Below are positions 16,080 through 24,901 of a stretch of DNA of 64,000 nucleotides, one piece after another. The notes below the pieces were generated by a model that was not told the DNA's origin, did no database searches, and saw only the letters and a list, made by a program, of their open reading frames with translations. Location of the stretch: positions 2,998,501-3,062,500 of the forward strand of contig NZ_CP088252.1 in NCBI RefSeq assembly GCF_021117385.1, given 5' to 3'. Positions within the stretch are counted from its first letter, which is position 1. Every line of letters begins with the position of its first letter. Origin of the DNA: Frateuria soli (GTDB lineage: Bacteria > Pseudomonadota > Gammaproteobacteria > Xanthomonadales > Rhodanobacteraceae). Position numbers and translations under genes: made by a program.

Positions 16080-18638
16080 CTACGTTCCGCGCGGCTTGGC
16101 CCGGTGCGTCGGCGTGGCGGACCACGGATCGTCCGGCCACGGGTGGCGTGGATAGCGGCCCTTCAGTTCCTTCTTCACTTCCGGATAGGTGCGCTCCCAG
16201 AAGCCCTTCAGGTCCTGCGTGACCTGGATCGGCCGCCCCGCCGGCGAGAGCAGGTGCAGGGTGACCGGCACACGGCCGCCCGCCACGCGCGGCGTGTCGG
16301 CCAGGCCGAACAGCTCCTGCAGCTTCACCGCCAGTACCGGCGGCTCGCCCGGCGCGTACTCGAGCTTGCGCGCCTGTCCGCTGGGCACGGTCAGGCTTTC
16401 GGGCGCGTGCTGGTCGAGCTGGCTGCGCTGCCCGTAGTCGAGCATCGTGGCCAGCGCCAGGGAAAGCTCGTCGGCGCCGAGCGCATCGAGCTTGCGCTTG
16501 CCCTGCAGGTACGGGCCGAGCCAGTTCTCCAGCGAGGCCAGCAGTGCCGCGTCGGACACGTCGGGCAGGCCCAGCTCGGGCATCCAGCCGGCCAGCGCCT
16601 GCATGCGCGCGCGCAGGCGGCGCGCGGTTCCGCTCCAGGGCAGCGCATCGATGCCGCGGCTGCGGACCGCGGCCAGCAGCGCGGGCAACGCGTCTTCCGG
16701 GCGCACCGGAACACTGCGCCGTTCCAGCACGATGGCGCCGAAGCGCTGCTCCTCGAACGCCTCCACGGCGCCACGCGCGTCGTTCCAGCCCAGCGTGCGC
16801 TCGCGCAGGAAGTGCTGCGGGAAATCCGCTTCGAGGCGCCGCGGGTCGAAGGGCGCCGCGGCGAGCACCAGGCTGTCGCGCGCCTCCAGCCGCAGGTCGA
16901 GCACTACCAGCCAGGGTTCGCCGACCAGCGTGCTGGCCTCGTGCAGGCTGGCACCGCGGCCATTGGCGAGCGTGTAGCGGCGGGGCCTGGCCTCGTCCTG
17001 GCGGGCGATGCGATCAGGCCAGGCATGCAGCAGCAGGTCGCCTATGGCGTGACTGTCGGGCACGCCACTGGCAGCCGTGCGGACGCCCAGACGCCTGCGC
17101 CAGCCCCAGGACGCCTGCTCGATGGCGGCCATGGCTCCGCTGTCGAAGCCCCCGCGCGCACCGGCTCCCGTCGACGGACCCGTGGCGGAGACGCGGCGAT
17201 CGCGCCAGGCATGCAGGGCATCGACCCGGGCGCGGAAATCGTCGCTGCGCGCCTGCTCGCCGCGCAACGGCGAGCGAGCCTCGACCAGGGCGAGCAGGTC
17301 GGCAGCCAGTGGGCGCAGCTCCACCGGAGCACGCCATGCCATGGCGGCCAATCGCGGGGTGGCGCCGAGTTCGAGCATGCGCCGGCCCAGCGGCGTGATG
17401 CGGCGATCCGCATCGAGCGCGCCCAGCGCGGTCAACAGCTCGCGCGCCTGCGCCAGCGCCCCGGATGGCGGCGGGTCCAGCCAGCGCAGCGTGTCGTCAC
17501 CGGCGGCACTGACGCCCCACGCGGCCAGTTCCAGCGCCAGGCCCGACAGCTCGGCCTGGGCGATCTCCGGCGTGCGCGCTGCCTCCAGCCGCCGGCTTTG
17601 CGGCCACAGGCGGTAGGCCGTGCCTTCGGCGACGCGGCCGGCGCGGCCGGCGCGCTGGTCGGCCGAAGCCTGCGAGATCGCGACCGTCTCCAGCCGCGAG
17701 AAGCCGGTGTTGGGATCGAAACGCGGCTCGCGCGCGAGGCCCGCGTCGATCACCGCGCGGATGCCGGGCAGCGTCACACTCGATTCGGCCACGTTGGTGG
17801 CGAGGATCACCCGCCGCATGCCCGGCTCGGCCGGCGCCAGCGCGGCCTGCTGCTCGGCCAGCGAGAGCTCGCCGTGCAGGGCGAGGATCTCGAGCTTGCC
17901 TTCTCCCCTCCCCGGACGAGCGGGCAAGGCGTTCTCCAGCAGCGCGTGGGCGCGCGCGATCTCGCGGCGACCCGGGAGAAACACCAGCACGTCGCCGGCG
18001 TTTTCCTCCAGCGCCTGGCGCGTGACGCGCGCCATGTGATGTTCGGGCGTCTCCTGCGCACGCGCGGGCGGGTGCTCGATGCGCACGGGAAAGCTGCGGC
18101 CCGGGCTGGACAGCCGTGGCGCATCCAGCCAGCGCGCGATGCGCTCGCCGTCGAGCGTGGCGGACATCACCAGCAGGCGCAGGTCGGGACGCAGGGTCGC
18201 CTGCACGTCCAGCGCCAGCGCCAGGCCGAGGTCGCCGGCCAGGTGGCGCTCGTGGAACTCGTCGAACAGGATCGCGCCGACACCCGACAGTTCGGGGTCG
18301 TCCTGGACCAACCGCGTGAGGATGCCTTCGGTGACCACCTCGATGCGGGTGGCCGCGCTCACCCGGGACTCGAAGCGGATGCGGTAACCGATGGTCTGGC
18401 CCACGTCCTCGCCGCGCTGCGCGGCCATGAACTGGGCAGCCGCGCGTGCGGCGATGCGGCGCGGTTCGAGCATCACGATGCGGCGGCCTTCCAGCCACGG
18501 CGCGTCGAGCAGGGCCGGCGGCACCTGGGTGGTCTTGCCGGCCCCTGGCGGAGCTTCCAGGACGAGTCGCGGGTGGGCGTCCAGCGCCTCGCGCAATGCC
18601 GGGAGCAGCGGGACGATGGGGAAGTCGGCTTGCGTCAT
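16080..18638 (-). CDS. hrpB: ATP-dependent RNA helicase HrpB
   Basis: This DEAH-type helicase has 852 residues, the normal HrpB length. The start at 18638 (MTQADFPIVPLLPALR) is used; the longer frame adds 27 unlikely residues. Motifs in order are Walker A APPGAGKTT (residues 32-37 core), DEFH in LFDEFHERH, SAT in VMSATLDG, then helicase motifs in ILATNVAESSVTLPGIRAVIDAG and RAGRAGRVAEG. The C-terminus carries the HrpB-specific block (KGRYPRHPWPDDP). In E. coli the cellular role of HrpB is poorly defined; in Xanthomonads related helicases affect adhesion and virulence gene mRNA. On the minus strand a -10-like TATCAT lies eight bases before the ATG, suggesting a leaderless message. Confidence 0.94.
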   Translation of the reverse strand: MTQADFPIVPLLPALREALDAHPRLVLEAPPGAGKTTQVPPALLDAPWLEGRRIVMLEPRRIAARAAAQFMAAQRGEDVGQTIGYRIRFESRVSAATRIEVVTEGILTRLVQDDPELSGVGAILFDEFHERHLAGDLGLALALDVQATLRPDLRLLVMSATLDGERIARWLDAPRLSSPGRSFPVRIEHPPARAQETPEHHMARVTRQALEENAGDVLVFLPGRREIARAHALLENALPARPGRGEGKLEILALHGELSLAEQQAALAPAEPGMRRVILATNVAESSVTLPGIRAVIDAGLAREPRFDPNTGFSRLETVAISQASADQRAGRAGRVAEGTAYRLWPQSRRLEAARTPEIAQAELSGLALELAAWGVSAAGDDTLRWLDPPPSGALAQARELLTALGALDADRRITPLGRRMLELGATPRLAAMAWRAPVELRPLAADLLALVEARSPLRGEQARSDDFRARVDALHAWRDRRVSATGPSTGAGARGGFDSGAMAAIEQASWGWRRRLGVRTAASGVPDSHAIGDLLLHAWPDRIARQDEARPRRYTLANGRGASLHEASTLVGEPWLVVLDLRLEARDSLVLAAAPFDPRRLEADFPQHFLRERTLGWNDARGAVEAFEEQRFGAIVLERRSVPVRPEDALPALLAAVRSRGIDALPWSGTARRLRARMQALAGWMPELGLPDVSDAALLASLENWLGPYLQGKRKLDALGADELSLALATMLDYGQRSQLDQHAPESLTVPSGQARKLEYAPGEPPVLAVKLQELFGLADTPRVAGGRVPVTLHLLSPAGRPIQVTQDLKGFWERTYPEVKKELKGRYPRHPWPDDPWSATPTHRAKPRGT

Positions 18639-18783
18639 TCCCGCGAATGATAAGGCGTGGGGCAGGCACCCCGCCCGCCTCGGGGCATTTCCCTCGTGGG
18701 CGGGGGAAGGCACCCGCACGACCCGCCTACCGCGTCCCTCCCGCTGACGGGGGGATGGTGCCGACAGGCGGGCGGAGGTGGCC

Positions 18784-18808
18784 CGGGCGGGAAACTACTT
18801 CCCGCCCG
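18784..18808 (-). terminator. stem-loop across the gspD stop codon
   Basis: CGGGCGGGAA and TTCCCGCCCG pair across ACTAC; the gspD stop codon lies in the loop. It marks the end of the secretion operon. There is no T-run, so it may stabilise the mRNA end rather than terminate on its own. Confidence 0.45.
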
Positions 18809-21407
18809 CCATGCATTGGGCCACCCATTTGCGCGCCGTATCCACGCCCTCGGTATCGTTCAGGTGCGTACGCACGCTGGCGATGATCTGCCAGTTGCGT
18901 GCGCACAGCTCGCCGCGCTGCGGGCCGTTGCGCCAGGACTCCAGCGCCAGTCGCTGCGCGGCCGCGTAATCGGTCTGCCTGAGTGCCGCCGCGGCCTGCT
19001 GGTTGAGCTGCTCGGGCGTGGCCGGCGGCGTGGGCAGTGGCACGTCGGCCGGCGAGGTGGCCGGCGGCGGCGGTTCCTTCGCGCGCTCGGCGCGCAGCGG
19101 CGCGAGCGACTCGAACTTGGTCTGGTATTCGTCGGTGATGCGCCTGGCGTCATCGCTGGAGCCGATCACCCGCGGCGTGATCAGCACGATCAGCTCGGAG
19201 CGGTTGCGATGCCGGTCGGTACTGCCGAACAGGCGGCCGATCAGCGGGATGCGGTTCAGGCCGGGGATGCCGGTGTCGGTGTTGCCCTCATCCTGGCGGA
19301 TCAGCCCGCCGAGGAGGACGGTCTGGCCACTCTGCACGCCGACCTGCGTGGCGATCTCGCGCTGCTGGATGGTGTAGTTGCCATTGGAGTCCTTGTTCCC
19401 CGGCACGCTCACCTGCTGCTTGATGTTGAGGTAGACCAGGCCACCCGGATTGATCCGCGGCTGCACGTCGAGGATCACGCCGGTGCTGATGTACTGCACC
19501 TGGCCGATGGTGGTCGGGCTGTCGTTGGTGGTAGTGCCCAGGCCGGTGGTGAAGAAGGTCTGGTTGACCGGGATTTCGTCGCCCGCCTGGATGTGCGCGA
19601 CCTGGTTGTTCATCACCACCAGCGATGGCGCCGAGAGCGTCTTGACGTTGCCCTTGGTCTCCTGCGCGTGCAGCGCGACCTGCAGGTTGTTGTTGAGGAA
19701 GGAGTAAAAGAACGAATCGCCGGTCGGGTTGTAGGTCATGCCACCCTTGCCCAGCGCCCACTGCTGCTGGTTGCCCGGTTGCCCCGGAGTGATGCCGCCA
19801 CTGCTGTTGGGCGTGCCGCCGACCAGGCCTTCCAGATACCACTGCACGCCGAACTGGAAGGCGCCGGTAAGCTGCACTTCGAGGATGCGCGTCTCGATCT
19901 GCACCTGCAGCGGCACGTTGTCCAGGCGCTGGATGGCGCCCTCGATCTCCGCCCACTGGGACGGCCGCGCGCGCACCAGCAGCTGGTTGTTGGCATCGAC
20001 CGAGGAAATCTTGATCGATCCGTCGGCGGAGCTGTACTGCTGGTCGTTGGCCGAACTGGTGGCGTTGGCCAGGCCGCCACTGTTGCCGAAGCCGCCATTG
20101 CCGCCCAGGCCGCCAGCCTGGCCGGCCATGCCGCCGTTGTCGCCGACGTCGATGCCGCCGCGGCCCGTGCTGCCGTCGCTGCCGCCCTTGAAACTGCCCG
20201 AGCCGCCGGCGATGCCGCCGCTGTTGCCGAAGCTGCCGGCGGCACTGCCCATGGCGTTGCCGCTGGCGTTGTCGGCGTTGCCCAGGGTGCCGGAGCTGAG
20301 GCCCGGGCCGACCTCGCCGCCGCTGCCGCCGCTGGCCGAGGCGTTGGTGTAGATCTGCGCCAGGTACCTGGCCAGGTCCGACGCCTTGATGTTGCGCACG
20401 TCGTAGACGAACAGCTGCGGCTCGTTGCCGCCGCCGCGGTCGATGCGCGCGATCCAGTCCCCCACTTCCTGCAGGTAGTCCGGCTGCGTGCTGATCACCA
20501 CCAGCGCGTTGGTGCGCTCGATCGGGATGAAGCGCAGCATGCCGGCCAGCGGGCTGTCGCCCTGCTTGCCGAAGATCGCGTCGAGCTTGGGCATCAGCTC
20601 GGACACGTTGGCCCGCTGCAGGCTGAACACGCCCACCGACATGCCCTTGAGCCAGTCGACGTCGAAGGTGCGGATGGTGCGCGCGTAGTTGTCCAGTTCC
20701 TGCGGCGAGCCGGCGAGCACCAGCACGTTGCGCGCCGGATCGGCCAGCAGGATCGCGTCGGGCCGGGCGAACGGCTTGATCAGCTTCTGCATCTGCGCGG
20801 CGGAGATGTAGTGCAGCGGGAACAGCCGCGCCTGCATGCCGCCCTGCGGCGCCACCGCGCCGAGGCTGGGCGAGACGCTGCCGGCAATCGCGTTCTTGGC
20901 CGGCATCACCACGTAGCTGTTGCCCTGGCGCACCAGCGCGTTGCCGGTCCAGGACAGAAGCGTCTCCAGCACCGGCAGCGCCTGGCTGGCGTCGATCGGC
21001 TCGGAGGTGGAGAAGGAGATGTTGCCCTGCACGCCGGGCACGATGGTGTAGTTCTTCTTCAGGAAGTCGCCGAGGATGGCCTTGACCACCGCCTGCACCG
21101 GCTGGTTCTCGAAGTTGAAGGTCACCGCGCCCTCGCCGTGCGCGGCCGGCCGCGGCTTGGCCAGCGCCTGCGGGTGGATGAACTGGCCGGTGCCGCTGTT
21201 GATCTGCGGCTGCGGGCTGGCCTCGCCGGCCGGGCCGAGGTTATTGTTGAGCGGCAGCGGCGCCGGCGCGGGCTTCTCGGTACCGGCGACGGCCTCGCGC
21301 TGCAGCGCGTAGTCGTCGTGCTGCGGCATGCTGGAGCAACCGACCAGCCAGACCGTCAGCGCTATGGCGCCGATCCGGAACATTCGGTGCAGGGCGTTGG
21401 GGAACAT
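18795..21407 (-). CDS. gspD: type II secretion system secretin GspD
   Basis: GspD forms the outer-membrane channel of the type II secretion system. The 870-residue protein starts with a lipoprotein-like signal whose lipobox is LVGC (Cys24), so it may be lipidated itself. N0-N3 ring domains follow (for example FNFENQPVQAVVKAILGDFL and PLHYISAAQMQKLIKPFARPD). Between about residues 355 and 455 the N3 region is interrupted by a long Gly/Asn/Ser-rich stretch. The secretin core includes VQIETRILEVQLTGAFQFGV, VPGNKDSNGNYTIQQREIAT and GQTVLLGGLIRQDE. Residues beyond about 750 form an S-domain-like helical tail. AAGGAG precedes the start inside the end of the upstream gene, two bases apart. It is the last gene of the operon, as in Xanthomonas xps. 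Confidence 0.95.
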   Translation of the reverse strand: MFPNALHRMFRIGAIALTVWLVGCSSMPQHDDYALQREAVAGTEKPAPAPLPLNNNLGPAGEASPQPQINSGTGQFIHPQALAKPRPAAHGEGAVTFNFENQPVQAVVKAILGDFLKKNYTIVPGVQGNISFSTSEPIDASQALPVLETLLSWTGNALVRQGNSYVVMPAKNAIAGSVSPSLGAVAPQGGMQARLFPLHYISAAQMQKLIKPFARPDAILLADPARNVLVLAGSPQELDNYARTIRTFDVDWLKGMSVGVFSLQRANVSELMPKLDAIFGKQGDSPLAGMLRFIPIERTNALVVISTQPDYLQEVGDWIARIDRGGGNEPQLFVYDVRNIKASDLARYLAQIYTNASASGGSGGEVGPGLSSGTLGNADNASGNAMGSAAGSFGNSGGIAGGSGSFKGGSDGSTGRGGIDVGDNGGMAGQAGGLGGNGGFGNSGGLANATSSANDQQYSSADGSIKISSVDANNQLLVRARPSQWAEIEGAIQRLDNVPLQVQIETRILEVQLTGAFQFGVQWYLEGLVGGTPNSSGGITPGQPGNQQQWALGKGGMTYNPTGDSFFYSFLNNNLQVALHAQETKGNVKTLSAPSLVVMNNQVAHIQAGDEIPVNQTFFTTGLGTTTNDSPTTIGQVQYISTGVILDVQPRINPGGLVYLNIKQQVSVPGNKDSNGNYTIQQREIATQVGVQSGQTVLLGGLIRQDEGNTDTGIPGLNRIPLIGRLFGSTDRHRNRSELIVLITPRVIGSSDDARRITDEYQTKFESLAPLRAERAKEPPPPATSPADVPLPTPPATPEQLNQQAAAALRQTDYAAAQRLALESWRNGPQRGELCARNWQIIASVRTHLNDTEGVDTARKWVAQCMAGGK

Positions 21408-21409
21408 GG

Positions 21410-22234
21410 TCAGCGATCTCCTTCGTGAGCCTTCGCGGCTGCCTGTTCGGCGCGGCGCTTCTGGATGGCAGCCTTGAGCTGGCGCAGGCGCTCGGCCTGG
21501 CGCTGCTCGTTGGTCATTTCCATGCGGACCGGCGCGCCGCCGCGCAGGCCCTGGACCGCGCCACCGGCGGGCGCGGCGTTGTCCTCGTCGCCATTGTCCT
21601 GCGGTGCATCGGCGCCGGGCTGGTCCTGCGGGTTGCCGTCCTGGTCGTTCTCGTCGGGCGGCTGCAGGCGGTGCGAGGGGTTGGTGATTTCATTCGGCAA
21701 CTCGTCGGGCACGGACGAGGCTTCGGCCGGGCTGCCGCGCACCTGGTCGATCGGCACGCCCGCCGGCAGCTGCAACTCGACGCGCCCGCTGGACGAATCG
21801 AACACCGCCGAGCGGGGCTTCACCTCGACCAGGGTCCAGCTGCCGTCGGGCAGGCTGGCGCCTTCTTTCACGCGCAGCTCCCGGTTCTTGTCGGCCTCGC
21901 GCTTGTTGTGCAGCAGTGCCATGCGCAGCGTCGGCGTGAGGATGATGCCGGTCAACTGCATGTCTCCGAGCTGGCTGCTGCCGCTGGCGGCATGCGCCAC
22001 CGGCTTGCGGTCGGGATTGAACAGCGGCTGCTGCCACACCGGCGCGTAGTGCTCCAGCGGCACCGGCGGCGGCAACGTCGCCGCATGCTGGGCCGGCAAC
22101 GGCGCCGGGGCGCGCGGCGGCGCCCAGTGCACGCCGCGGCCGATGCCGGCCAGCAGCGCCAGCAGCAGCACGCCCAGCACCACCGTGGTGGCGACCAGCG
22201 GCACGGTCAGGCGGCGTTGCGCGGCGGCGTTCAT
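21410..22234 (-). CDS. xpsN: type II secretion protein GspN/XpsN (GspC-like inner-membrane linker)
   Basis: This 274-residue protein has a short cytoplasmic start, one membrane span (VPLVATTVVLGVLLLALLAG, about residues 10-30) and a periplasmic part. In Xanthomonas the protein at this place links the inner-membrane platform to the secretin, the job of GspC elsewhere; that role is assumed here by position. The homology-region-like core (PLFNPDRKPV, LGDMQLTGIILTPTLRMALL) resembles the HR domain of GspC. No PDZ domain is visible. The tail is Asp/Gln/Pro-rich (PDENDQDGNPQDQPGADAPQ) and then a charged helix (RQAERLRQLKAAIQKRRAEQ). Start and gspM stop overlap as ATGA. Confidence 0.85.
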   Translation of the reverse strand: MNAAAQRRLTVPLVATTVVLGVLLLALLAGIGRGVHWAPPRAPAPLPAQHAATLPPPVPLEHYAPVWQQPLFNPDRKPVAHAASGSSQLGDMQLTGIILTPTLRMALLHNKREADKNRELRVKEGASLPDGSWTLVEVKPRSAVFDSSSGRVELQLPAGVPIDQVRGSPAEASSVPDELPNEITNPSHRLQPPDENDQDGNPQDQPGADAPQDNGDEDNAAPAGGAVQGLRGGAPVRMEMTNEQRQAERLRQLKAAIQKRRAEQAAAKAHEGDR

Positions 22235-22893
22235 GGTTCCTCCCCGCCGTCGGCGTCGACCGTAGCCGGGACAGGTGCCGGCACGGGGGCCGCCGGCCCG
22301 TGCGAGGGACGCACGTAGCCGGACAGGGTGAACTGGATCTCCAGCACCGGCTGGTTGCCCTGCTGCGCGGCGACCGGGTTGCGGTAGATGCTGAGGTCGT
22401 CGACGAACAGGTAGGGCGTGCCCTGCTCCAGTGCGTTGAGCACCGCCACCAGCGGCTCCATGTCGCAGCGCAGACTGATGCTTACCGCCGCCTTGCGGTA
22501 GGGGCTGTTGTCGTCGTCGGGCGGGTTGGGCAACGGCATCTTCTGGGTGACTTCGCAGGCACCGCCGGCGGTGTGCGCACCGACCGCGTCGACCACCCGC
22601 TGCATCAGGCCGGCCGAGGCGGCGTTGGGGTCGCTCTCGGGCAGGAACGCGGCGCTGGCGGCCTGGCCGGCGCCGAGTTCGGCGATGCGTTTTTCCAGCG
22701 CCGGCTTCTCGGCGATGGCCGCCGCATAGCGGCTCTGGGTGTCGCGAAGGTCGTCCATCTGCGCGTCGACCGCGCGCAGCGGCGCGACGAACCACCAGTG
22801 GACCAGCAGGAAATAGACCAGCACCCATGCCATCACCAGCAGCAGCACGGCGGCGATGCGGCTGTCGCGCGGCTTGAGCTCCAGTTGCCTCAT
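22231..22893 (-). CDS. gspM: type II secretion system protein GspM
   Basis: This 220-residue bitopic protein has a short cytoplasmic N-terminus, one membrane span (IAAVLLLVMAWVLVYFLLVHW, about residues 13-33), a coiled-coil region and a small periplasmic ferredoxin-like domain (RKAAVSISLRCDMEPLVAVLNAL). It matches the shorter GspM/PilO-like subtype. It pairs with GspL in the assembly platform. The C-terminus is a Pro/Ala-rich tail. Its start overlaps the gspL stop and its stop overlaps the next start, indicating coupled translation. Confidence 0.88.
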   Translation of the reverse strand: MRQLELKPRDSRIAAVLLLVMAWVLVYFLLVHWWFVAPLRAVDAQMDDLRDTQSRYAAAIAEKPALEKRIAELGAGQAASAAFLPESDPNAASAGLMQRVVDAVGAHTAGGACEVTQKMPLPNPPDDDNSPYRKAAVSISLRCDMEPLVAVLNALEQGTPYLFVDDLSIYRNPVAAQQGNQPVLEIQFTLSGYVRPSHGPAAPVPAPVPATVDADGGEEP

Positions 22894-24056
22894 GGCTGCG
22901 CCTCCGAGGCGGCGCTGGCCGGCGTCGCCGGTGCGGCGCTACCGGCCTGGCGCAGCTGCGCGACCATGTAGAAGCGCTCCTTGCCGCTGGCCGGATCAGG
23001 CTGGATGCTGCCCTGGAAGTTGGGATCGCGCACGATCTTCGAATCCTTCAGTGCATCGATCAGCGCCGCGGCCTGCGGCGCCTGGCCCTGGAAGCCGACC
23101 TGCCCGCTCGGGTCGACGCTCAGCCGCTCCAGCCATGCGCTCTGCGGCAGCCGGCGGGTGAGATCGAGCAGCAGGTCGAGCATCGTCACGCGGTTCTGCT
23201 TGCGCCGGACCAGGAAGCTCGCCGCGCCGGCGTTGTCCTGCAGCTCCTGGCGCAGGGCCGCGACCTGCTGCGCCTCGGCCTGCATGTCCTGCACCTGCGC
23301 CTGCATCGTGGCGAGCGCCTGCTGACGGTTGTCGAGCCATTGCGACAGCGCCAGCACCAGCAACAGCACGGCGGCACCGGCGAGCGCGAGGTTGAGGCGC
23401 TGGCGCGGGTTGGTGCGATAGGGCACGCGGGCAGGCGGCAGCAGGTTCACGCCCAGCCGACCGGTGCCTTCGGCCACGTCGACCGCATCGACGCGGATGC
23501 CGGCGCCCTCGAGCTCGGCCAGCAGCGGATCGAGCGTGTCGCGGGGCACCGCCACCAGTTCGGCGAAGAAGCGGCCGGCCGGGGCCGGCGTGTCCAGTTC
23601 GAGCACGGCGTAGTACACCTGCTCGACGCGGAAGGGGGTCTGCCGGTCCATCTCGAAGGCCCCCACCTGCTGCAGGTCGTCGGCCGCCGCGCGCGGGAGC
23701 AGCAGGCGCCGGCGCAGGACCGCACTCGCCGGCAGCAGCAGCGCCAGGCGCAGGTCTTCGCGATCGGTTTCGCGCACGGCCGCCGAGAGCGCCGCCTGTT
23801 CGATCGCCGGCTCGGCGCCGCGTGGCCATTGCGCGCGCGCCTCCGGCTCGCCGGCGCGGCGCAGCTCCCAGTGCCCGTCGGTGCGCTGCAACAGGTACCA
23901 CTGCGCGCCGCCGCCGAACAGCCGGCCCCACGAGGCCGGCAGCAGTGCGCCGAGCTCGCCGGACCACCAGGCGAAGAACCGCGGCAGCGGCGAGGCCCGC
24001 CAGGCGCGACGCGCACGGTCCAGCTGCGGCCGCAGCGATTGCGTTGCGTTGGTCAT
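22890..24056 (-). CDS. gspL: type II secretion system protein GspL
   Basis: This 388-residue protein recruits the ATPase GspE to the inner membrane. The cytoplasmic actin-like part (about residues 50-215) is shorter than in enterobacterial GspL and looks PilM-like in places (AFEMDRQTPFRVEQVYYAVL). One membrane span follows (LNLALAGAAVLLLVLALSQWL, about 243-263), then a coiled-coil (MQAQVQDMQAEAQQVAALRQEL) and a periplasmic PilN-like domain with LDLLLDLTRRLPQSAWLERL. The start overlaps the gspK stop as ATGA. Confidence 0.9.
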   Translation of the reverse strand: MTNATQSLRPQLDRARRAWRASPLPRFFAWWSGELGALLPASWGRLFGGGAQWYLLQRTDGHWELRRAGEPEARAQWPRGAEPAIEQAALSAAVRETDREDLRLALLLPASAVLRRRLLLPRAAADDLQQVGAFEMDRQTPFRVEQVYYAVLELDTPAPAGRFFAELVAVPRDTLDPLLAELEGAGIRVDAVDVAEGTGRLGVNLLPPARVPYRTNPRQRLNLALAGAAVLLLVLALSQWLDNRQQALATMQAQVQDMQAEAQQVAALRQELQDNAGAASFLVRRKQNRVTMLDLLLDLTRRLPQSAWLERLSVDPSGQVGFQGQAPQAAALIDALKDSKIVRDPNFQGSIQPDPASGKERFYMVAQLRQAGSAAPATPASAASEAQP

Positions 24057-24901
24057 TCGCGGTCACCCTCCCGCCAGTGCAACACCGCGTAGGGCTGCGC
24101 GCCCGGACGAACGCCCTGCAGGCGTACGGTGGCATGCAGCACGGCGCGCGTGCCGTCGGCCATCGTGGCCTCCGAGCGAATACTATGCGTCACTCCGTTG
24201 CCCGCGAACAGGGCGGCCACGCCCGGCCGCGTATTCCTGCGCGCGGCCAGCACCTGCGCGACCCGCTCGGGCGTCATGCCGGGGATCGCGCCCAGCGCCA
24301 GCGGCTGGGCCGTGTTCGGATCGGGGCTTTCGCGGCCGGACCAGATGGTGATCGCACCGGCGATGATGCGGTACAGCGAGGGCGTCATGCCGGCCACCTG
24401 CTGCAGCTCCTCGATACTCAGGAACGGCGAGTGACGCGGCTGGTAGCCGTTGGCTGCATACACCTGCGCACCCACCTTCCGGCCTACGTTGAATTCCCGC
24501 CAGTCGACCACCGCGGCGGCCATCTTCCGCGCCTCGTCGGGGCGCAGGCCGGCGGCGCGGAACAGCCCCTGCAGCACGATCGGCGAGGCGCTGTTCAAGT
24601 CCACCTTGCCGCCCTCGTCGACCGCGCTGACCTGCACCGTGGCGCCATCGAAGCGGAACGTGTAGGGCCGGCCGTCAGCCTGCCAGCGCTCGGCCAGCCG
24701 CGGGTCCTGCAGGCCATAGATGGCGCGGGACAGGCCCGCCTCGGCCGCGTAGTGCGCCTGCGTCTGCGCGAACTGGAACCGTGCCTGCAGGCCCTCGGTG
24801 CGCGCGGTCATCGCGTAGCCGCCCAGCATGATCGCCAGCAACGTGCAGGCCCACAGCACCAGCAGCAGCGCGACGCCACGCTGGCCGCGACGCGCGCTCA
24901 C
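24053..24901 (-). CDS. gspK: type II secretion system minor pseudopilin GspK
   Basis: GspK caps the pseudopilus tip. The start is a GTG at 24901 overlapping the gspJ stop as GTGA, giving 282 residues with a short prepilin leader (VSARRGQRG before VALLLVLWACTLLAIML). The usual Glu at position +5 is absent, as is normal for GspK. The globular part contains the saposin-like and alpha-helical blocks (VDLNSASPIVLQGLFRAAGL, FLSIEELQQVAGMTP). It acts with GspI and GspJ in the tip complex. Unlike gspH, gspI and gspJ, its leader carries no palindromic insert. Confidence 0.88.
   Translation of the reverse strand: MSARRGQRGVALLLVLWACTLLAIMLGGYAMTARTEGLQARFQFAQTQAHYAAEAGLSRAIYGLQDPRLAERWQADGRPYTFRFDGATVQVSAVDEGGKVDLNSASPIVLQGLFRAAGLRPDEARKMAAAVVDWREFNVGRKVGAQVYAANGYQPRHSPFLSIEELQQVAGMTPSLYRIIAGAITIWSGRESPDPNTAQPLALGAIPGMTPERVAQVLAARRNTRPGVAALFAGNGVTHSIRSEATMADGTRAVLHATVRLQGVRPGAQPYAVLHWREGDRE

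Noticed and set aside
15936-21428. Two long plus-strand frames opposite hrpB and gspD
   Set aside because: Both are repetitive Arg/Gln/Ala/His-rich translations of the complementary strand; hrpB and gspD have clear motifs and starts.
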